NCBI RefSeq assembly: GCF_024171695.1 | Contig: NZ_JAMTCF010000003.1 | Location: 47,548 to 111,547 of the forward strand | DNA length: 64,000 bases | Source: Actinosynnema pretiosum | GTDB lineage: Bacteria; Actinomycetota; Actinomycetes; Mycobacteriales; Pseudonocardiaceae | Direction: 5' to 3' | Shown: piece by piece, positions 43,405 to 51,454 of the stretch | Position numbering within the stretch: position 1 is the stretch's first letter | Layout: each line of letters starts with the position of its first letter | Notes under the pieces: model-generated | Databases searched by the model: none | What the model was told of the DNA's origin: nothing | The model's input: the letters and a program-made list of their open reading frames with translations, nothing else | Made by a program: the position numbers and the translations under genes

Positions 43405-43433
43405 GGTGCGGCCCCCTGGGCGGGGGCCGCACC
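43405..43433. terminator. Hairpin between convergent genes
   Basis: GGTGCGGCCCCC pairs with GGGGGCCGCACC over 12 bases around five bases, just after lhgO and before the convergent DUF4328 gene. No T-run is present. Confidence 0.65.
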
Positions 43434-43440
43434 GGGACGG

Positions 43441-44100
43441 TCACCGGGTGGGGGCGCCCGCGCGGATGTCGCGGGAGATCCGCATGACGGTCACGGCGAG
43501 CAGCGCGGCGGACAGCACGTAGCAGAACGCGCTGTACTCGTTGAACGACATCAGCATCCCCTCGACGCCGAAGGCCGTGGCGCAGAAGCCCAGCCAGGCC
43601 ACCCACCACGCGACGGCCACCACCGTGTGGACGGGCGCCCTGTTGCGCGTCCGCAGGAGGTCGACCACCACGACGACGGGGATGACCAGACCGGCGACCG
43701 GGATGAACCAGCCGCCCGCCGCCAGGCCCGCGCCGAAGCGGTTGCCCTCGTCGGGGGTGACGAGCCGGGCGCTGCGGGTCCACAGCGGGACGATCGTGGC
43801 CGTGGCCAGGATGAGCGGCAGGGGCAGCAGTGCGGCGAGCGTGCCGCTGATCATGGTGAAGCCGAGCGCGACCTGCACCAGCAGCAGGCCGGCCAGCGTC
43901 TTGCCGAGCTTCGCGACCCCGTCCGGGGTGGCGTTCGGCGGGGGCGCCCAGGCGTCTCGCCCGTCCGGGTGACTCGGGAACGACGGGTGCCGGGCGGGGA
44001 GCGCCACCCAGGCGGCGGTGGGCTCGGTGACCACCCCGCAGCAGCCGCACCTCGTCCTCTGCGACTGGAACGGGGTCCGGCAGTTCGGGCACTCGGTCAT
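43441..44100 (-). CDS. DUF4328 membrane protein with zinc ribbon, copy 2
   Basis: A 219-residue protein. CPNC and CGCC at residues 4-22 form a zinc ribbon. Five membrane segments follow, with RFGAGLAAGGWFIPVAGLVIPV, the DUF4328 signature. The function of the family is unknown. The ATG overlaps the stop of the preceding paralogue (ATGA), so the two are coupled and probably act together. Confidence 0.82.
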   Translation of the reverse strand: MTECPNCRTPFQSQRTRCGCCGVVTEPTAAWVALPARHPSFPSHPDGRDAWAPPPNATPDGVAKLGKTLAGLLLVQVALGFTMISGTLAALLPLPLILATATIVPLWTRSARLVTPDEGNRFGAGLAAGGWFIPVAGLVIPVVVVVDLLRTRNRAPVHTVVAVAWWVAWLGFCATAFGVEGMLMSFNEYSAFCYVLSAALLAVTVMRISRDIRAGAPTR

Positions 44101-44996
44101 CGCGACCCCCTCCGGATGCCCGCCGTGACGCGCAGGACGATCGCGATCTGCAGCGAGAGGGACAGCACGTCGAAGGCGACGAGGAACCCGTTGGGCTCCA
44201 GGGACGACCAGGAACCGCCCCAGTACGCGATGGCCACCAGCGCCACCGCGAGGAGCCTGCACCCCCACCAGGTGAGCACGACCGCCGTCCACGCGGTGGA
44301 GCGGTCGCGGGCGCGCACCAGGTCGAGCACCACCCGCGCCGGGACGTAGAAGTTGGCGAGCGGGATGAACCAGCCGCCCGCCGCCATGCCGGGGCTGAAG
44401 CGGTGCGGCGCGTCGTGCGTGGCGAGCCTGGCCCGGTAGCACCAGGCGGGGAGCAGGCCCGTCGTGAGCACCAGCAGCGGGGTGGTCACCAGGCCGTAGG
44501 CCAGGTTGCCGAGCAGGAGCGCGATCGGGGTGGCCAGGATCTGGAGCACCAGCAGGCCGACCAGCGGGTAGGCGAACACCTCGACCTGGTTGGGGGATGG
44601 GGCGGGCAGGGTGACCCAGGCGAGCGGGGCGCGCGGCGCCTGCCGCGGGTAGGGCTGCGGGACGTGGTGGACCGGCTGCCACGGCGCGGGGTGCGCGGGC
44701 GGCAGGCCGACCGGGTTCATGGCGGGGAAGCTCGGCGGCGCCTGCGGCGACACCTGCCGCTGCTGCGACACCTGCTGCGGCGCGGCGCTCGCGAGCGCGG
44801 GCTCGCGGTGCTCCTCGACGGCCGGTGCGGGCTCGGCCGGTTCCGGCTCCGGTTCCGCTTCCACGCGCTGCTCGGCGGCCGGTTCCGCCGCCGTTCGAGC
44901 GGCGCGCTCCCCCGCTTCGCGGACGTCCGCGCCGCACATGACGCACGTGGTGTTCCCCGTGCCGACCGGTCTTCGGCAGTTCGAGCACTCCGCCAC
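44097..44996 (-). CDS. DUF4328 membrane protein with zinc ribbon, copy 1
   Basis: A 299-residue protein with the same plan as its neighbour. It has a zinc ribbon (CSNC...CVMC, residues 4-21), then a long Glu/Pro/Ala/Gln-rich linker (about 25-125), then five membrane segments including FSPGMAAGGWFIPLANFYVP. The linker is absent from copy 2. The GTG start is chosen because the ribbon begins at residue 4, as in copy 2. The role is unknown. Confidence 0.82.
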   Translation of the reverse strand: MAECSNCRRPVGTGNTTCVMCGADVREAGERAARTAAEPAAEQRVEAEPEPEPAEPAPAVEEHREPALASAAPQQVSQQRQVSPQAPPSFPAMNPVGLPPAHPAPWQPVHHVPQPYPRQAPRAPLAWVTLPAPSPNQVEVFAYPLVGLLVLQILATPIALLLGNLAYGLVTTPLLVLTTGLLPAWCYRARLATHDAPHRFSPGMAAGGWFIPLANFYVPARVVLDLVRARDRSTAWTAVVLTWWGCRLLAVALVAIAYWGGSWSSLEPNGFLVAFDVLSLSLQIAIVLRVTAGIRRGSR

Positions 44997-45141
44997 GGTG
45001 ATCCCCCAGTCCCTGATCGGGCGCTTCCCGCGCCCGGTGGCCGGATCGTAGGGGGTGGCCCCACCTGCGGAAGTGCTCCGTTCAGCCGCTTTCGCGGGTG
45101 ATCTTGCGAACTGCCTCGGACCGGTCGGAGCGGCAACCGCG

Positions 45142-45174
45142 CGAGGCCCCCGCGCGGTGCGCGCGGGGGCCTCG
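45142..45174. terminator. Hairpin after serS
   Basis: CGAGGCCCCCGCGC pairs with GCGCGGGGGCCTCG over 14 bases around five bases, 17 bases past the serS stop and before the DUF4328 genes. Confidence 0.7.
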
Positions 45175-45190
45175 GGGTCGGTGCTCCGGG

Positions 45191-46441
45191 TCAGGCCGGG
45201 AGGAGGACGTCCTTGCCCAGGAACGGGCGCAGCGCCTGCGGGACCACCACGGAGCCGTCGGCCTGCTGGTGGTTCTCCAGGATGGCGACGATCCAGCGGG
45301 TGGTGGCCAGGGTGCCGTTGAGCGTGGCGGTGATCTGCGACTTGCCGTTCTCGTCGCGGTAGCGCACGTTCAGCCTGCGGGCCTGGAAGGTGGTGCAGTT
45401 CGAGGTGGAGGTCAGCTCGCGGTAGGCCTGCTGGCTGGGCACCCACGCCTCGCAGTCGAACTTGCGGGACGCGCTGGTGCCGAGGTCGCCCGCGGCGGTG
45501 TCGATGACCCGGTAGGGGACCTCGACCTTGGCGAGCATCTCCTCCTCCCAGGCGAGCAGGCGGGCGTGCTCGGCCTCGGCCTCCTCCGGCGGGACGTAGG
45601 AGAACATCTCGACCTTGTTGAACTGGTGCACCCGGATGATGCCCCTGGTGTCCTTGCCGTACGAACCGGCCTCGCGGCGGTAGCAGGACGACCAGCCCGC
45701 GTAGCGGCGCGGCCCGTCGATGATCTCGTCCGCGTGGTAGCCGGCCAGCGGGACCTCGGAGGTGCCGACGAGGTACAGGTCGTCGGCCTCCAGGCGGTAG
45801 ATCTCGCTGGAGTGCGCGCCGAGGAACCCGGTGCCCGCCATGACCTCGGGCCGGACCAGGGTCGGGGTGATCATCAGCTGGAACCCGGCGGCGGTCGCCT
45901 GGGCGACGGCCATGTTCAGCAGGGCCAGTTCGAGCTGGGCGCCGATGCCGGTGAGGAAGTAGAAGCGGGAGCCGGACACCTTGGCGCCGCGCTCCATGTC
46001 GATCGCGCCGAGCCGGGTGCCGAGGTCCAGGTGGTCGAGGGGCTCGAAGTCGAACTCGCGCGGCTTCCCGACGTGCTTGACCACGACGTAGTCGTCCTCG
46101 CCGCCCTCGGGGGCGTCGGGGTGCACGAGGTTGGGGACCGAGCGGTGCAGCTCGGTCAGCTCGGCGTCGGCGGCGACCTGCTCGGCCTCGGCGGCCTTCA
46201 CCTCGGCGGCCAGCTCCTTGCCCTTGGCGAGCAGCGCCTCCCGCTCCTCACCGCGAGCCTTGCCGACCTGCTTGCCGAACGCCTTCTGCTCACCGCGCAG
46301 GGTGTCGGCGCGGGAGACGGCGGAGCGGCGGCGCTCGTCGGCGGACAGCAGGGCGTCGACCAGGGACTCGTCCTCGCCCCGCGCCCGCTGGGACGCACGA
46401 ACGGCTTCCGGGTTCTCGCGCAGTGCCTTGAGGTCGATCAC
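45191..46441 (-). CDS. serS: Seryl-tRNA synthetase
   Basis: A 416-residue class II synthetase that charges tRNA-Ser. The N-terminal coiled-coil arm (about 25-100) that grips the long variable arm of the tRNA is present. Motif 2 is seen in [14 protein letters not shown], the serine pocket in [12 protein letters not shown] and [13 protein letters not shown], and motif 3 in [18 protein letters not shown]. The GTG start gives [12 protein letters not shown], the usual family beginning. In M. tuberculosis the gene neighbours the septum-formation and zincin genes, here found 3.5 kb away. Confidence 0.97.
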   Translation of the reverse strand: MIDLKALRENPEAVRASQRARGEDESLVDALLSADERRRSAVSRADTLRGEQKAFGKQVGKARGEEREALLAKGKELAAEVKAAEAEQVAADAELTELHRSVPNLVHPDAPEGGEDDYVVVKHVGKPREFDFEPLDHLDLGTRLGAIDMERGAKVSGSRFYFLTGIGAQLELALLNMAVAQATAAGFQLMITPTLVRPEVMAGTGFLGAHSSEIYRLEADDLYLVGTSEVPLAGYHADEIIDGPRRYAGWSSCYRREAGSYGKDTRGIIRVHQFNKVEMFSYVPPEEAEAEHARLLAWEEEMLAKVEVPYRVIDTAAGDLGTSASRKFDCEAWVPSQQAYRELTSTSNCTTFQARRLNVRYRDENGKSQITATLNGTLATTRWIVAILENHQQADGSVVVPQALRPFLGKDVLLPA

Positions 46442-46533
46442 GAGGGGTAAGGGTAGCCGCTCGGAGCGCGCGGCACCGCAGGCCGGGCCGCAGTGGCGGC
46501 CCCTGGGGACCGCGAGCACTATTCCGAAACAGT

Positions 46534-46584
46534 GGAATATTCCGAATAAATTGACCGGATTTCCTTTTGGACACCTCGGATAAT
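46534..46584 (+). promoter_or_regulatory. AT-rich leader of the DUF3800 gene
   Basis: The stretch from about 46,515 to 46,590 is unusually AT-rich. It holds a perfect palindrome GGAATATTCC (46534-46543), two ATTCCGAA copies and a GATAAT box (46579-46584) about 15 bases before the GTG. A near-leaderless mRNA is likely, and the palindrome may be an operator. Confidence 0.4.
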
Positions 46585-46598
46585 TAGCATCTACTCCC

Positions 46599-47273
46599 GT
46601 GGCTGACGTGCGACTGTTCTACATTGACGACTCGGGCTCCGCAGTCTCGAAACTCGTCGTCTACGGCTGGGTGGAACTGCTGTCGCAGAACTGGAGTCCA
46701 GCTCTGCTCACCTGGCTGGACTGGAGGAACGCGCTGCACGACTCGACGGGCGTGCCCACCAACTACGAACTGCACGCCAGCGATTTCGCCAACGGCAGGG
46801 GGAACCCGACGAACACGCCTTGGGATCGGAACAGGTCCGCGCGAAATGCGGCGATGGTCGACGCACTGGCCACTGTCGGCACGCTGCCCGGCACGCGCAC
46901 CGGCGCCGTGTACCGGCGCGTCGGGAGCAGGTACACGGCGGCGAAAGCGGCCTTGTACGCGGACCTGGTGCGCGAAATCGACCAGCGACTCAGCTCGGCG
47001 GGTGAATTCGGAATCGTGTGCATGGACGGTGACGGCACCGCCCCGTTCTACCGGCCCGCGCACCGGGCACTGGACCTGAAGACCCGTCGGATCATCGACG
47101 ACCCGAACTTCCAGGGCTCGTACCTCAACCAGTGGGTGCAGGTGGCCGACCTGATCGCCTACGCGGCGTATCAGCACGTGTTGCGAACACCGGGCAAGGA
47201 GGCCACTTGGGAGTGGTACCCGAACCTGCTCGGCGGCACCAGCACCACCGGCAGCACGCCCAAAGAGCTGTGA
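46599..47273 (+). CDS. DUF3800-family protein
   Basis: A 224-residue protein. LFYIDDSGS at the start and [14 protein letters not shown] near the end carry the conserved acidic residues of DUF3800, which has an RNase H-like fold. The family is common in mobile and defence islands, where a nuclease role is suspected. Its base composition is lower in GC than its neighbours, and it splits a gene order (serS, septum-formation protein) conserved in relatives. Both suggest it was acquired. The GTG start lies close to the predicted -10 box. Confidence 0.82.
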   Translation: MADVRLFYIDDSGSAVSKLVVYGWVELLSQNWSPALLTWLDWRNALHDSTGVPTNYELHASDFANGRGNPTNTPWDRNRSARNAAMVDALATVGTLPGTRTGAVYRRVGSRYTAAKAALYADLVREIDQRLSSAGEFGIVCMDGDGTAPFYRPAHRALDLKTRRIIDDPNFQGSYLNQWVQVADLIAYAAYQHVLRTPGKEATWEWYPNLLGGTSTTGSTPKEL

Positions 47274-47291
47274 AGGTCCGCAAATAAAGCT

Positions 47292-47326
47292 GGACCCGCT
47301 TTCCCCAAGAGCAAGGGGGCGGGTCC
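47292..47326 (+). terminator. Hairpin after the DUF3800 gene
   Basis: GGACCCGC...CCCC pairs with GGGG-GCGGGTCC, with a three-base bulge, 20 bases after the stop. It ends the single-gene transcript. Confidence 0.6.
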
Positions 47327-47435
47327 GCATCACCAGCTTAGCAAAGACCTCGCTCGGTCCCCAAGCTCTTCCCGTCACACGAAAGGGTGGTGCGCCTCCC
47401 AGACGCACCACCCCGAACGCGCACCCCCGAGGGGG

Positions 47436-47888
47436 TCAGAAGATCGCCACCGCCACCACGAGGCCCAGGGCCACGTGCGCCGCCGCCACCACGACCGAGG
47501 CCGGGGCGAAGCGGTCGGACTCGATCATGCTGCCGATCTCCAGGCGGGTCACCCACTCCAGCAGGCGCACCGCGAGCACCTGCACGATGATCCCCGCCAG
47601 GCCGTAGACCAGGCCGGTGAGCAGGCCCTCCGCGAGCTTGCCGCCCGCGTTGTAGATGGCGATGACCACGATGAACGCCATGCTCACCAGGCCGGCCGAG
47701 GTGACGATCACCGCGTTGGGCGCGCCCGTGCGGACCAGGGTGCTGAGCTTGCCCGGAGTGGTCCAGTCGATGGCGTAGAAGCCCACGACCATCAGGATCA
47801 GGCCGACGATCGCGTACAGGGCGATCGCGCCGAGGCCCTGGACGAGCGCGGAACCGAACCCTGGGTCCAGCGCGAGGTTGGTGGTCAC
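47436..47888 (-). CDS. DUF350 membrane protein (YjfL-like)
   Basis: A 150-residue protein with four membrane helices. GLGAIALYAIVGLILMVVGF and the repeated two-helix plan match DUF350. The GTG at 47888 is chosen because GGGAGAG lies six bases upstream; it overlaps the ATP-grasp gene. In E. coli a DUF350 protein (YjfL) is encoded beside YgiB/YgiC-type proteins, the same trio as here. The function is unknown. Confidence 0.8.
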   Translation of the reverse strand: MTTNLALDPGFGSALVQGLGAIALYAIVGLILMVVGFYAIDWTTPGKLSTLVRTGAPNAVIVTSAGLVSMAFIVVIAIYNAGGKLAEGLLTGLVYGLAGIIVQVLAVRLLEWVTRLEIGSMIESDRFAPASVVVAAAHVALGLVVAVAIF

Positions 47889-47904
47889 TTGTGGCTCTCC
47901 CGTT

Positions 47905-49068
47905 TCACTCGACAATCCGATGCGGCACGAACGCCGCCCCGTCGTCCGTCACCAGCCCGACCGATTCGCGGATGCCGAGGCCCGCGGCCTGGTCGCCGAC
48001 CACCCACGCGCCCAGCACGGGTCGGTATCCGTCGAACTCCGGCAGCGGGTCGAACAACTGGTAGACGAACCCCTCCTTGCCGTACACGCCGCCGGTCTGG
48101 GTCTCGTAGCCGGGCGCGACGATCTGGATGTTCGCGCCCTCCCTGCCCAGTCGGGGCTTGCGCACGTACTCGGTGAGCAGGCCGGGGTCGTCGAGGTAGG
48201 CGGGCAGCAGGTTCGGGTGACCGGGGTACATCTCCCACATCACCGCGAGCAGCGCCTTGTTGGACAGGAGCATCTTCCAGAGCGGCTCCACCCACAGGGT
48301 GGCGGGCAGGCTCTCCACCGCCTGCCGACCGAACTGGTCGTCGGTCATCCACTCCCACGGGTAGAGCTTCACGACCGTGTTCATCGTGGCCTCTTCGAGG
48401 TCGACGAACCGCTTGAGCAGCGAGTCCCAGCCGATCTCCTCGATGGCGAGGCCGACCGTGTTCATGCCCGCCTCGGCCGCGGTCTCCTGGAGGTACGCCA
48501 CGGTCACGTGGTCCTCGCCGGAGGCGTCACCGCCCGACCAGGTGAAGTGCAGCTCGGACGACGGCAGGTTGCCGCCGATCTCGGCCCACCGCTCGACGAG
48601 CTTCTCGTGGATGGAGTTCCACTGGTCGTCGTCCGGGTGCACGTCGGTCTTCCAGTTCCACTGGATGACCGACGCCTCCAGCAGCGACGTGGGCGTGTCG
48701 GCGTTGTACTCCAGCAGCTTCGCCGGGCCGCGCCCGTCGTAGCGCAGGTCGAACCGGCCGTACAGGTGCAGGTCGCGCCGCTTCCACGACTCGGCGATGG
48801 CGGGCCACACCCACTCCTGGATGCCGAAGTCGCGGTAGCGCTCGGTGAGCACCACGTTGTCGACGGCCTCCAGGCACATGGTGTGCAGCAGCTCGACGTC
48901 CGCCTCCATGGACAGGACGTCGCTCATGTCGAAGACGTAGTGGACCGACTCGTCCCAGTACGGCCGGGGCGTGCCGTCGACGCGCGACGCGGGCGCCCCG
49001 AAGACGAGGCCCTGGTCGGACACCGTGCGCTGCCAGTTCGGCCGGGGGACGGACAACTCCCGTCGCAC
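47905..49068 (-). CDS. Glutathionylspermidine-synthase-family ATP-grasp ligase (YgiC-like)
   Basis: A 387-residue ATP-grasp enzyme. RFDLRYDGRGPAKLLEYNADTPTSLLEAS, then YVRKPRLGREGANI are the ligase core of the glutathionylspermidine synthetase family. It lacks the amidase half of the E. coli bifunctional enzyme, as do YgiC and YjfC. Actinomycetes of this type make mycothiol rather than glutathione, so the natural substrate is probably another peptide or amine. The GTG start directly follows the stop of the upstream gene. Confidence 0.87.
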   Translation of the reverse strand: MRRELSVPRPNWQRTVSDQGLVFGAPASRVDGTPRPYWDESVHYVFDMSDVLSMEADVELLHTMCLEAVDNVVLTERYRDFGIQEWVWPAIAESWKRRDLHLYGRFDLRYDGRGPAKLLEYNADTPTSLLEASVIQWNWKTDVHPDDDQWNSIHEKLVERWAEIGGNLPSSELHFTWSGGDASGEDHVTVAYLQETAAEAGMNTVGLAIEEIGWDSLLKRFVDLEEATMNTVVKLYPWEWMTDDQFGRQAVESLPATLWVEPLWKMLLSNKALLAVMWEMYPGHPNLLPAYLDDPGLLTEYVRKPRLGREGANIQIVAPGYETQTGGVYGKEGFVYQLFDPLPEFDGYRPVLGAWVVGDQAAGLGIRESVGLVTDDGAAFVPHRIVE

Positions 49069-49833
49069 TCAGCTGCCTCCGCTCTTGGTGCCGCCGCTGC
49101 TCTTGCCGCTGTCGGTCACGCCGAACCCGCCGCGCTGCACGGTCGAGCCCGACTTGGTGGTGACCTTCGAGTTGTCCGGCATCGTGTAGCTGCCCCCGCT
49201 GACCTTCTGGCCGACCGGGGTGCTGGCGCCACCGTAGTGGTACCGGTAGGAGCTGCCACCGATGTAGATGAACCCACCGCTGACGTGCCCGCCGTTACTC
49301 GTCGCGTACGATTCGCTACAGTACTTGTCGTCGACGACGACGCCGTCCGCCGTGCACTGCGCCTCGACCTCGTCGGGGGTCGACGCGGCGTACCAGATGG
49401 CGACGAGGGCGACGACGCCCACGCCGACGCCACCGCCGATGAGCAAGCGCTTGCGGAGCTTCTGCTTGCGCGCCTGCTCGGCCTCGTAGGCCTGGCGCTG
49501 CTGCTCCTGCTCGCGCAGGGCGTGCTCACGCGCGCGCTGCTCGGCCAGCGAGGGCGGACGGGGCTGGGTCACGCCGGAGACCTGGTTGCGGATCTGCCCG
49601 CGCGGAGGCGCCACCGGCGGCGCGGGCTGCGGCCCGGTGGCCGGTCCCGGCGGCGCGGGCGGCGGGAACCCCGGAGGGGGCGTTCCCGGTCCGGCGCTCG
49701 GCGGCGTCCCCGGCGCCTTCGGCGGCACCGGGAACTGCTGCGAGGGCTGCTGCCCCTGCGGCGCTGCGGGAGGCGGCGGGTTGCCGCTGCTCCCGGTGTT
49801 CGGTGTGTTCTTGCTTCCGTCGTTCTCAGTCAT
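49069..49833 (-). CDS. Pro-rich membrane protein with YgiB-like C-terminus
   Basis: A 254-residue protein. Residues 1-95 are Pro/Gly/Ala-rich and disordered; a charged helix (RAREHALREQEQQRQAYEAE) and one membrane helix (about 130-150) follow. The outer part has Cys residues, SSYRYHYGG and a final VQRGGFGVTDSG. E. coli YgiB and YjfM end with a similar RGGFG stretch and are encoded beside YgiC/YjfC, which supports the pairing. It is probably the membrane anchor or substrate of the ligase. The role is unknown. Confidence 0.72.
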   Translation of the reverse strand: MTENDGSKNTPNTGSSGNPPPPAAPQGQQPSQQFPVPPKAPGTPPSAGPGTPPPGFPPPAPPGPATGPQPAPPVAPPRGQIRNQVSGVTQPRPPSLAEQRAREHALREQEQQRQAYEAEQARKQKLRKRLLIGGGVGVGVVALVAIWYAASTPDEVEAQCTADGVVVDDKYCSESYATSNGGHVSGGFIYIGGSSYRYHYGGASTPVGQKVSGGSYTMPDNSKVTTKSGSTVQRGGFGVTDSGKSSGGTKSGGS

Positions 49834-49953
49834 CAGCCACTCCCGGCGGGGACGCTACCCAGGATGGCCGCCGAACGGGTGACGAGTGTCCTAATAGAGA
49901 CACAGTCCACCCGGCCGGTGGGCCCCGGGCTCCTTGCAGGCATCATGGAGTAG

Positions 49954-51021
49954 ATGTCTGCGCGCGCGGGTTGGTTTCGCCGGAGTGACCACGTGGTTCT
50001 CGTCGGCGCGTTCGTCGGCGCGCTCCTCCTGCTCGGACTGAGCTCGTTCACAACACTCCCCTTCAGCTCGGGGCCGCTCGGCGGGGTTACCCCACCCGAG
50101 CGAATCGACCCCTTTGAAGCAGCTCAGGCGGGTGACTGCCTGAACTGGGCCCGCGACGACCTCGCCGACATCGGCAAGGTCGAGTGCTCGGCGTCGCACC
50201 TGTTCGAGGTCAGCGGTGTGGTGGACATCTCGTCCGAGTACGGGCCCCAGGCGCCGTTCCCGGACGCCGCCACCTGGCAGACGATCAACGCCGACCACTG
50301 CTCCACCGAGTCGCTCAAGTACCTGTCGAACAAGCTGGACCCGTTCGGCAAGTACTCGGTCGGCCCGCTGAACCCCGGCGAGAAGCGCTGGGCGGCGGGC
50401 AAGCGGACGCTGCGCTGCGGCCTGCAGGTGGCCGCGCCGTCCGGGCGGCTGCTGCCCTCGTACGGGTCGGCGCGCACCCAGGACCAGTCCGACGTGCACG
50501 ACGCGGGCGTGTGCCTGGGCATCCAGGACAACTCGGTCGGCGACCCGGTCAGCTGCGAGGAGCCGCACACCTTCGAGATCATCGGCGTGGTCGACCTCGG
50601 CGCGGGGAACACGCAGTTCCCCACCGAGGACGAGCAGGAAGCCATCATGACCGAGAAGTGCGACGCGATCGCCAACGAGTACAGCGGCGGCAAGGTGATC
50701 AAGGAGCGCGGTCTGCTGGTCACCGGGGACTACCGCGCGCAGGAGAGCTGGGACGCCGGGTCGAAGCTGGCGAACTGCAAGGTGGGCGCGCCGCCGAACG
50801 GCACGCTGCTGACCGCCTGGACGGGCAGCGTGCACAACCCGGACGCCCCGCCGCTGGTGCCGTCGAACCCGCCGCAGACCTCCGCGGTGCAGCAGGCCGA
50901 GGCGACCGGCGCGCCGATGCACTCCGAGGCCCCGTCGAGCGAGTCGTCCGCGCCGTCGTCGTCCGCGCCGTCCTCCTCCGCCCCGCCGTCGAGCAAGGAG
51001 AACGAGGAGGAAGGCGGGTGA
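49954..51021 (+). CDS. Septum-formation-family protein
   Basis: A 355-residue protein with one N-terminal membrane helix (about 15-35) and two outside domains of the septum-formation family. The paired GDCLNW...CSASHLFEVSGVV and GVCLG...CEEPHTFEIIGVV mark the repeat; each has Cys residues and a PHxFE or SHLFE motif. The last 60 residues are Ser/Pro/Glu-rich. Rv3835, next to serS in M. tuberculosis, is the likely counterpart. A part in division is suspected from the family name only. Confidence 0.85.
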   Translation: MSARAGWFRRSDHVVLVGAFVGALLLLGLSSFTTLPFSSGPLGGVTPPERIDPFEAAQAGDCLNWARDDLADIGKVECSASHLFEVSGVVDISSEYGPQAPFPDAATWQTINADHCSTESLKYLSNKLDPFGKYSVGPLNPGEKRWAAGKRTLRCGLQVAAPSGRLLPSYGSARTQDQSDVHDAGVCLGIQDNSVGDPVSCEEPHTFEIIGVVDLGAGNTQFPTEDEQEAIMTEKCDAIANEYSGGKVIKERGLLVTGDYRAQESWDAGSKLANCKVGAPPNGTLLTAWTGSVHNPDAPPLVPSNPPQTSAVQQAEATGAPMHSEAPSSESSAPSSSAPSSSAPPSSKENEEEGG

Positions 51022-51025
51022 CCCG

Positions 51026-51376
51026 GTGCCGGTGGAGATGACCCGCCAGCGGTTCGAGGAGCTGGTGGCGGAGGCGCTGGACGAGATCCCGCCGGAGTTC
51101 GCCTCGGCGATGGACAACGTGGTGGTGCTGGTCGAGGACCGGAACCCGGACGAGCCGTCGCTGCTGGGGCTGTACCACGGGGTCGCGCTGACCGAGCGGA
51201 CCAGCGAGTACGGCGGGGTGCTGCCGGACCGGATCACGATCTACCGCGAGGCGCTGCTCGACGTGTGCGAGGACGAGGACCACGTGGTGGAGGAGGTCGC
51301 CGTCACCGTGGTGCACGAGATCGCGCACCACTTCGGCATCGACGACGCGACGCTGCACGAGCTGGGCTGGGGCTAG
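51026..51376 (+). CDS. Zincin-like metallopeptidase
   Basis: A 116-residue minimal zincin. HEIAHHFGIDD is the HExxHxxGxxD zinc motif of this small family, preceded by LYHGVALTERTSEYGG. The GTG at 51026 is used; an ATG at 51038 is possible. It begins four bases after the septum-family gene and is likely co-transcribed, as with Rv3835-Rv3836. The substrate is unknown. Confidence 0.88.
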   Translation: MPVEMTRQRFEELVAEALDEIPPEFASAMDNVVVLVEDRNPDEPSLLGLYHGVALTERTSEYGGVLPDRITIYREALLDVCEDEDHVVEEVAVTVVHEIAHHFGIDDATLHELGWG

Positions 51377-51419
51377 CGGACCCGGCCTGGCGGAACGGGC
51401 CAGGTGGAACGGGCCTGGC

Positions 51420-51446
51420 GGGGGACGCCGCTGGGCGACGTCCCCC
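51420..51446. terminator. Hairpin between zincin and protease 1
   Basis: GGGGGACG pairs with CGTCCCCC around 11 bases. The same hairpin with a changed loop lies after protease 2 (54734-54760), so it was duplicated with the gene. Confidence 0.6.
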
Positions 51447-51454
51447 ACCTCCGG

